From JAWLBW01 sp041687475 (GTDB taxonomy: Bacteria > J088 > JAWLBW01): a DNA stretch of 10,581 nt. The DNA lies in NCBI GenBank assembly GCA_041687475.1, contig JAWLBW010000149.1, positions 1-10,581 on the forward strand. The letters run 5' to 3'. Below are positions 5,948 through 10,581 of this stretch, piece by piece. The notes under the pieces are model-generated. The model was not told the origin of the DNA and made no database searches. It was given only the letters and a program-made list of their open reading frames with translations. A program made the position numbers and the translations under genes. How positions within the stretch are numbered: position 1 is the first letter of the stretch; each line of letters begins with the position of its first letter.

Positions 5948-6658
5948 ATGAGCAATATGATTGAAGTCGTCAACGTAACGAAGACGTATGGTTCGGGCGC
6001 CAAGGGCGTGCAAGCGCTGAAGGGTGTCAATGTCGAAGCCCGCAAGGGTGAAATCATCTGTATCGTAGGTCCCAGCGGCTCGGGCAAGAGTACGCTGCTG
6101 CATCTCATGGGCGGCCTCGACACCCCGACGTCGGGGCAGGTCATCATCGACGGCCAGGATACGAAGAATATGAGCGACCGCAACCTGACGCTGCTGCGGC
6201 GCCGTCGGCTCGGATTCGTCTTCCAGTTCTTCAACCTGCTGCCGACCATGACGGTCGAAGAAAACATTGCCCTTCCGCTCTTCCTCGAAAAGGTAGACAA
6301 GGCGAAGATCAGCAAGAAGGTCGACGAACTGACGGCCCTCGTCGGTCTCGAACACCGCAAGCACCACAAGCCCGAAGAGCTTTCGGGCGGCCAGCAGCAG
6401 CGAGTCGCCATTGCCCGCGCGCTTTCGAACGACCCGGCCCTTCTGCTTGCCGACGAACCGACGGGCAACCTCGACTCGAAGACCGGCGCCGAAATTCTGC
6501 GCCTGCTTCGCGAAACCGTCGAGAAGTATCAGCAGACGATTGTGCTCGTCACCCATGACAACAAGGTAGCCGAGTGGGGCGACCGGATCGTGACCGTCAA
6601 GGACGGACTCATCGAAGAGATCCGCGAAGCCCGCCGCGAAGCCTTCGTGCCCGCCTGA
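5948..6658 (+). CDS. ABC transporter ATP-binding subunit, LolD/MacB/YbbA family
   Basis: A cytoplasmic ATPase that drives an FtsX-type permease, here surely the product of the next gene. The 236-residue protein has all motifs: Walker A GPSGSGKST (41-49), Q-loop FQFFNLLPT (92-100), signature LSGGQ (145-149), Walker B LLLADEP (165-171) and switch His in VTHD (H203). FNLLPTMTVEENIALPL and ADEPTGNLDS are hallmarks of the LolD/MacB/YbbA subfamily, which extracts or moves hydrophobic molecules and lipoproteins from the inner membrane and does not import solutes. The ATG at 5948 (MSNMIEVVNV) is chosen over an in-frame GTG at 5846, which lies upstream of the predicted promoter; ATG 5957 is an alternative. 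The next gene starts 24 bp downstream. LolD and YbbA cannot be told apart from this protein alone; the permease favours YbbA. Confidence 0.93.
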   Translation: MSNMIEVVNVTKTYGSGAKGVQALKGVNVEARKGEIICIVGPSGSGKSTLLHLMGGLDTPTSGQVIIDGQDTKNMSDRNLTLLRRRRLGFVFQFFNLLPTMTVEENIALPLFLEKVDKAKISKKVDELTALVGLEHRKHHKPEELSGGQQQRVAIARALSNDPALLLADEPTGNLDSKTGAEILRLLRETVEKYQQTIVLVTHDNKVAEWGDRIVTVKDGLIEEIREARREAFVPA

Positions 6659-6682
6659 ACCTCTTAGCGCCTCGGAGCCGTC

Positions 6683-9250
6683 ATGCTTTTCTTCCTGCGA
6701 TCCATCAGCCTGGAGCACTTCCGCCTCCACCTGTTGCGCACGTCTCTGACGGTGTTGGGCATTGCGCTCGGCATCACGGTGTTCGTGGGCATCAATCTGG
6801 TGAACAAGAGCACCCTCGCCTCGTTCTACCAGATGATCAACAACGTAGCCGGTCGCGCCCAGGTCGAAGTATCGCGCGGTCGCAGCGGCTTCGAAGAAGT
6901 CGTGCTCGACGATGTACTCGACACCGAGGGCGTCGGCAAGGCCGCCCCCATCGTACGTTCGAGTGCCTACCTCGAGAATGCGCCCGAAGATACGCTCATT
7001 CTTCTCGGTGTCGATACGCTCGCCGACAAGGAATTCCGCACCTTCACGGCCTCGGGCGAGAGCGCGCAGGAAGACCTCGACGTACTGCAGTTTCTCAACA
7101 GCCCCGACAGCGTTCTCATTACCGAGCCGCTGGCCGAGCGCCATGGGTTCAAGGTCGACGACTCCCTTGAAATCATTACCGGCGCGGGCCTGAAGACCCT
7201 TACCATTCGCGCCATTCTGGCCGAAGAAGGCGCGGCCAAGGTATTCGGCGGCAATCTGCTGATCATGGACGTCTTCAGCGCCCAGGACGTGCTCGAGCGC
7301 ACCGGCCGCTTCGATCAGATTGACATCATTCTGGCCGAGGGCGCCGACCGCGAGGCCGTCATTCACGATCTGCGCGCGAAGCTGGGCGACGGCTTCACCG
7401 TCGACAGCCCGGGCAGCCGCTCGGGTCAGGTCGAGAACATGCTGAAGAGCTTTCAGCAGATTCTCACCATCATGAGCCTGCTCTCGCTTTTCGTGGGCAT
7501 GTTTCTCATTTACAACACCTTCTCGATGGCCGTGGCCCAGCGACGCCGCGAAATCGGCATTCTGCGCGCCCTGGGCGTGTCTGCCCGGCAGGTCGCCACG
7601 ATGTTCATCGTCGAAGCCGGCTTTCTCGGTCTGCTCGGTTCGGTCATCGGCACCCTGGCCGGTTACGCCCTCGCCCGTAAGCTGACGGAAATCGTGGCCG
7701 AAACCATCAGTACCGCCTACTTCAACCTGAGCATCGACCAGATTGCCATGGCCCCGCAGGATCTGGGCGTGGTCATTGCCCTGGGTATGGTTACTTCGAT
7801 TCTCTCGGCCGTAGCCCCGGCCCGGCACGCCGCCCGGGTTTCGCCGCTCGAGGCCATGAGCCCGCAGGCCATGGAAACGGCGGCGCGCGCCAAGTACTGG
7901 AAGGTCTTCGGCGTGGGCGTGGCCCTGTTCGTCGTGCAGTTCGTGCTGCTCTTCCTGACCGACGGCGCATCGAACCCGCTCATCGGCGGCGGCGCGAGCA
8001 TGCTCGGCTTCCTGGCGCTGACGCTGCTCTCGCCCATTCTCATCGTTCTCGTCGGCGAGTTCTTCAGCCCCATTCTCAAGAAGATATTCTCGGTCGAAGG
8101 CAAGCTGGGCGCCGACAACCTGACCCGCTCGCCCGGCCGCACCAGCGTAACCGTCAGCGCGCTCATGATCGGCATTGCCCTTGCCGTCTCGGTCAAGGGC
8201 ACCATGCTCAGTTTCCAGAGCTCGGTGCTCGAGTGGCTGCACCAGTCGGTCACCGCCGACATGGTCATTCGCAGCTCGGCAGCGCTGCCCGGCCCCGATG
8301 CGGTCGACATGCCCGAAAGCCTGGGCGATGAAATCGTGGCCAAGGTCGACGGCGTCGCCGATGTGAACCGCTTCCGCATGGTGAACCAGTCGTACGGCAA
8401 CACCCAGGTCGTGCTCTACAGCGTGCAGATGCCCGAATACCGCAAGTACAGCCCCGGCATCTGGATCGAGGGCGAGGCCGATGCCGTTTACGATGCGGTT
8501 ACCGCCAAGGATGCGGTATACGTTTCCGAAAACTTCATGAACCGATTCAACGTGCACGCCGGCGACGAAATCGAGCTGGCTACGCCCACCGGCCCGAAGA
8601 AATTCATGGTGGCGGGCGTGCGGGTCGATTACATGAGCGATCAGGGCGTTATCGGCATGGATCGCGCCACCTTCAAGACCCACTGGCAGGACAACGGCGT
8701 CGACTCGTACGACGTGTTCCTCAAGTCAGGTTACGAAGTGGCGCCCGTGCGCGAGTCGATCAGCCAGCTCTTCGGTAAGGATTACCGGCTTGTGCTGCAG
8801 ACCAATGCCGAATACCGGGTCGAAGTGCAGAGCGCCATCGAGCAATCGTTCCGCATTACCTTCGTCATGGAGGCCATTGCCATCATCATTGCCGTCATCG
8901 GCATCATCAACACCCTGATGGTCTCGATTCTCGACCGAACCCGCGAGATCGGCATGCTCAGGGCCATCGGCTTCACCGGCGAGCAGGTACGCAAGCTGGT
9001 CGTAAGCGAAGCCGGCATGATGGGCGTAATCGCCGGCGGCTTCGGGGTGGTGGCCGGTATCGGCTTCACCATGGTCATAACCCAGATCGTGCTGCGCGAA
9101 GTCGTGGGGTGGACGACGCCCTTCGTCTTTCCCGGACAGAGTGCGGCCCTGGGCTTCGGTCTGGCGGTACTCGTTTCCATTTTCGCCGGCTTCTATCCCG
9201 CGAAGAAGGCCTCGGAAACCAACATCATTCAGGCCCTGGAATACGAGTAG
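6683..9250 (+). CDS. Large ABC permease with duplicated FtsX domains (YbbP-like)
   Basis: An 855-residue inner-membrane permease paired with the upstream ATPase. I predict about ten membrane helices: one at about 19-41, a first extracytoplasmic MacB-type domain (45-255), three FtsX helices (258-282, 310-335, 360-382), two linker helices (408-426, 438-460), one at 488-508, a second extracytoplasmic domain (515-720), and three FtsX helices (725-750, 775-800, 818-840). The cytoplasmic loops carry the paired motifs REIGILRALG (289-298) and REIGMLRAIG (754-763). This size and duplication resemble YbbP (about 800 residues, ten helices) and not LolC/LolE or MacB (four helices each). The substrate is unknown; related systems move lipids or hydrophobic compounds. 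A GGAG five bases before the ATG supports the start. A terminator follows at 9290. Confidence 0.92.
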   Translation: MLFFLRSISLEHFRLHLLRTSLTVLGIALGITVFVGINLVNKSTLASFYQMINNVAGRAQVEVSRGRSGFEEVVLDDVLDTEGVGKAAPIVRSSAYLENAPEDTLILLGVDTLADKEFRTFTASGESAQEDLDVLQFLNSPDSVLITEPLAERHGFKVDDSLEIITGAGLKTLTIRAILAEEGAAKVFGGNLLIMDVFSAQDVLERTGRFDQIDIILAEGADREAVIHDLRAKLGDGFTVDSPGSRSGQVENMLKSFQQILTIMSLLSLFVGMFLIYNTFSMAVAQRRREIGILRALGVSARQVATMFIVEAGFLGLLGSVIGTLAGYALARKLTEIVAETISTAYFNLSIDQIAMAPQDLGVVIALGMVTSILSAVAPARHAARVSPLEAMSPQAMETAARAKYWKVFGVGVALFVVQFVLLFLTDGASNPLIGGGASMLGFLALTLLSPILIVLVGEFFSPILKKIFSVEGKLGADNLTRSPGRTSVTVSALMIGIALAVSVKGTMLSFQSSVLEWLHQSVTADMVIRSSAALPGPDAVDMPESLGDEIVAKVDGVADVNRFRMVNQSYGNTQVVLYSVQMPEYRKYSPGIWIEGEADAVYDAVTAKDAVYVSENFMNRFNVHAGDEIELATPTGPKKFMVAGVRVDYMSDQGVIGMDRATFKTHWQDNGVDSYDVFLKSGYEVAPVRESISQLFGKDYRLVLQTNAEYRVEVQSAIEQSFRITFVMEAIAIIIAVIGIINTLMVSILDRTREIGMLRAIGFTGEQVRKLVVSEAGMMGVIAGGFGVVAGIGFTMVITQIVLREVVGWTTPFVFPGQSAALGFGLAVLVSIFAGFYPAKKASETNIIQALEYE

Positions 9251-9289
9251 CCGAAACGGACGGAAAGCACTTTTCGACCACTGTCTCTC

Positions 9290-9327
9290 ACGGTCGCGCT
9301 TCTACGGATGCGCGACCGTTTTTCTTT
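9290..9327 (+). terminator. Intrinsic terminator of the ABC operon
   Basis: A 10-bp perfect stem (ACGGTCGCGC with GCGCGACCGT) and a 10-base loop are followed by TTTTCTTT, 39 bp after the permease stop. The opposite strand has no T-tract after the stem, so it serves the plus-strand operon rather than the convergent lipoprotein gene. Confidence 0.9.
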
Positions 9328-9352
9328 GCGATTCGTCATGAAGGGCGACCGC

Positions 9353-9739
9353 TCACGGGGCACGGCCAGACAACTCGGCGGCCGCCTCACCGCCGTCGGG
9401 CAACATCCACCGGCAGCGGGAACGAATACAGCCGCACTCGAAGTCCTTGCCCGGGTGCTTCTCGCTGCAGGAGGTGAAAAGCCCGTAGGCTTCCTTGCTT
9501 GACGTGCAGACTTCGGCGGCGCAACCGGCGGCGGCGCAATCGACAGCTTCGGCGCACTCGCCTTCTTCTTCGGGCAACTCAAAAACCGAAAAGTCGTAAT
9601 CGCCTTCATTGATGACCCAGCGACCATCGACTTCACGCACCGAGGTGGGCTCAGACCCGTCGGGCGTCTTGCCCTCGAAGGCCCCACACCCTGCAAACCA
9701 CACCAGCACCAGCGCCGCCACGAGCCTCGGCATTGTCAT
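9353..9739 (-). CDS. Small lipoprotein with an eight-cysteine C-terminal domain
   Basis: A 128-residue protein. The start at 9739 is fixed by a strong GGGGAGG five bases upstream; ATG 9733 is a weaker option. Residues 1-17 form a short signal peptide (MTMPRLVAALVLVWFAG) ending at C18. The lipobox WFAGC has Phe at -3 where Leu, Val or Ile is usual. The mature part is acidic, with DGRWVINEGDYDFSVFELPEEEGE before a C-terminal cluster of eight cysteines spaced C-x5-C-x4-C-x4-C-x12-C-x10-C-x1-C-x4-C, then W. This suggests up to four disulfides in the periplasm or at the surface. It resembles proteins described as carrying an eight-cysteine cluster in deltaproteobacteria; that match is from memory. 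Function unknown. It converges on the ABC permease gene. Confidence 0.85.
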   Translation of the reverse strand: MTMPRLVAALVLVWFAGCGAFEGKTPDGSEPTSVREVDGRWVINEGDYDFSVFELPEEEGECAEAVDCAAAGCAAEVCTSSKEAYGLFTSCSEKHPGKDFECGCIRSRCRWMLPDGGEAAAELSGRAP

Positions 9740-9751
9740 GCCATCCTCCCC

Positions 9752-9768
9752 TTTCCGCCACGCGGAAA
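9752..9768 (-). promoter_or_regulatory. Leader hairpin abutting the lipoprotein ribosome site
   Basis: TTTCCGC, 3-base spacer, GCGGAAA is a perfect 7-bp dyad. In the mRNA the hairpin ends directly at the GGGGAGG ribosome site of the lipoprotein gene, so it could tune translation or mRNA stability. Confidence 0.5.
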
Positions 9769-9796
9769 CCTCTTGCGAAAACAGCCGGCGGCGACC

Positions 9797-9811
9797 GGAA
9801 CGAGCCGTTCC
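9797..9811. promoter_or_regulatory. 15-bp dyad GGAACG-3-CGTTCC upstream of the lipoprotein gene
   Basis: GGAACG and CGTTCC are perfect inverted copies around AGC, 58-72 bp upstream of the lipoprotein start codon. This is an operator-like position or a second leader hairpin. Confidence 0.4.
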
Positions 9812-9949
9812 AACCCGAAAACTCACCCCACGACCCGCACGGCCGCGCCGACAACGGTCAGCACCAGGCGAAAGCTGCGCCAGCCTGATTGACCTCTACA
9901 ATACCCCACGGCCTCAACCCCTGTGCCCCGGCCTCGACGGTAACCGCTT

Positions 9950-9997
9950 GGTCACTGACCTGTTATCAGGCTAAGCCAGACTTGCCAGATTGGCAAG
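9950..9997. repeat. Four adjacent short palindromes
   Basis: Within 48 bp lie GGTCA-C-TGACC (9950-9960), CCTG-TTAT-CAGG (9959-9970), GGCT-A-AGCC (9969-9977) and CTTGCCA-GAT-TGGCAAG (9981-9997). All arms are perfect, and the first three touch or overlap by one or two bases. Confidence 0.6.
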
Positions 9998-10106
9998 ATG
10001 GGTCGACGATTGGCCGCAACAATAAGGGGGGAACCAACGACGAAGGGGGTGACCAAGACGAGGGTGAAGGCTAACGAAGGGGGAAAAACGACGAGCGAGC
10101 TACCGT

Positions 10107-10581
10107 TCAGAGAGAGGCTAGCCCGGCGTGGGGAAAGTAGTGACGCAGAATGGCCCGATAATCGCGGCCTTTTTCGGCCAGCCCCCGCGCCCCCCACTGG
10201 CACATGCCCACGCCATGGCCCGAGCCGCTTCCCCTGAAAACGAAGGTGCTCCCTTCGACGTCGACCTGAAACAGGGTGCTCTTGAGCTTGCCGTAGCCTA
10301 ACTTCGCACGAAGTTCCTCGCCCGTCAGATTGGCCGAGCGGCCATCGGCCTTGAATTGAATCTGCCTGACTCGCGCGCCGGGCGAACGCCGCGTTATGCG
10401 TGCTTCGGTCACCGGAGGAAGGCCCAACTTACGCCCCAGTTCGCGGTAGTCGACCGTATGCGACCAGAAATAGTCGGGAGCGTTTTCACAGAACGCGTCT
10501 TCTATACCGACGAGGCCCGGCACAGCCTTCGTCCACACATGCTCGGGGGCGTCGGTCGCTCCCCCGCAGGAACTGTGGAAG
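10107..10581 (-). CDS. SpoIID/LytB-domain protein, C-terminal part
   Basis: The frame is open from the right window edge to the TGA at 10107-10109; 157 codons are visible and the N-terminus is missing. An internal GTG at 10538 is not the start, because conserved sequence continues upstream. The visible part begins FHSSCGGATDAPEHVW, matching the family's HSxCGGxT segment, and near the end has GSGHGVGMCQWGARGLAEKG, the GHGVGMSQxGA motif of SpoIID. In Bacillus SpoIID is a lytic transglycosylase acting on denuded glycan strands during engulfment. In non-sporulating Gram-negative bacteria such proteins are thought to act on peptidoglycan during division or remodelling. The known catalytic Glu lies in the missing part. 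HYFPHAGLASL is the C-terminus. Confidence 0.9.
   Translation of the reverse strand, partial: FHSSCGGATDAPEHVWTKAVPGLVGIEDAFCENAPDYFWSHTVDYRELGRKLGLPPVTEARITRRSPGARVRQIQFKADGRSANLTGEELRAKLGYGKLKSTLFQVDVEGSTFVFRGSGSGHGVGMCQWGARGLAEKGRDYRAILRHYFPHAGLASL

Larger units (their letters stand above)
9740..10106. other. Palindrome-rich intergenic region, spoIID-domain gene to lipoprotein gene
   Basis: These 367 bp hold no convincing gene. An open minus-strand frame (9952-10203) enters from inside the SpoIID gene and lacks a ribosome site. I see no clear sigma-70 promoter for the lipoprotein gene. The region holds several perfect short dyads (listed separately), an imperfect long one (GGTCA at 9856-9860 with TGACC at 9890-9894) and, at 10024-10083, three AAG5-6 tracts just past the SpoIID gene's end. 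Confidence 0.7.

Noticed and set aside
5945..8683. A 912-codon open frame antisense to both ABC genes
   Set aside because: It is exactly codon-aligned with the real genes. It stays open only because those genes avoid TTA, CTA and TCA codons over this stretch. Its product is compositionally skewed (His/Asp/Glu/Arg-rich) with no recognisable domain, while both sense genes have all family motifs.
9290..9327. The ABC terminator as a shared bidirectional terminator
   Set aside because: On the minus strand the stem is followed by GAGAGACAG with no T-tract, so only the plus-strand direction is supported.
9952..10203. A possible 83-residue hydrophobic minus-strand protein
   Set aside because: It starts inside the conserved SpoIID motif region in another frame, lacks a ribosome site, and its tail crosses the palindrome cluster.

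Overview
This is a GC-rich bacterial chromosomal segment with dense, mostly minus-strand housekeeping genes. It contains ruvC-ruvA-ruvB, tsaB, rseP, an ABC ATPase with a large FtsX-type permease, a cysteine-rich lipoprotein gene and a SpoIID-domain gene. A lipoprotein signal sequence and an RseP with two apparent PDZ domains point to a Gram-negative (diderm) cell. The ruvCAB order, rseP next to tsaB, a SpoIID homologue and an eight-cysteine lipoprotein together fit a deltaproteobacterial-grade lineage (Desulfobacterota, Myxococcota, Bradymonadota or similar). A spirochaete of the Leptospirales is not excluded. No genus can be named from the sequence alone. I see no phage, IS element, CRISPR array, tRNA or rRNA.

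Left block, minus strand, 1-3303. A predicted promoter at 2936-2965 starts a ruvC-ruvA-ruvB operon. Its junctions overlap or nearly touch, and it continues into a membrane-anchored protein built of ten exact 13-residue helical repeats, which runs off the left edge. A strong intrinsic terminator at 2962-3000 ends the gene before it, a small unrecognised 88-residue protein (3037-3303). The ruvC leader carries an 18-bp perfect palindrome.

Middle block, minus strand, 3304-5608. rseP (site-2 protease) is followed by tsaB (tRNA t6A synthesis), but a canonical terminator lies between them, ending only 11 bases before the tsaB start codon. Two copies of a GGCCA/TGGCC hairpin with an A-rich loop lie downstream of tsaB. 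The rseP promoter is placed so that transcription would begin at or next to the start codon, which suggests a leaderless mRNA.

Right block, 5609-10581. A 339-bp divergent control region separates rseP from a plus-strand two-gene operon. That operon encodes a LolD/MacB/YbbA-type ATPase and an 855-residue permease with duplicated FtsX domains (YbbP-like), and it ends in a clear terminator at 9290-9327. Converging on it from the other strand are a small lipoprotein gene with eight further cysteines and, upstream of that, the 3' part of a SpoIID/LytB-domain gene. The space between those two genes (9740-10106) is unusually rich in short perfect dyads. One of them resembles a dyad in the 5' leader of the ABC operon.

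The housekeeping genes are well supported. The less familiar items are the 13-residue-repeat protein co-transcribed with ruvCAB, the small unknown protein, the terminator in front of tsaB, the probable leaderless rseP transcript and the palindrome-rich intergenic regions. I found no convincing evidence of a wholly new multi-gene system.
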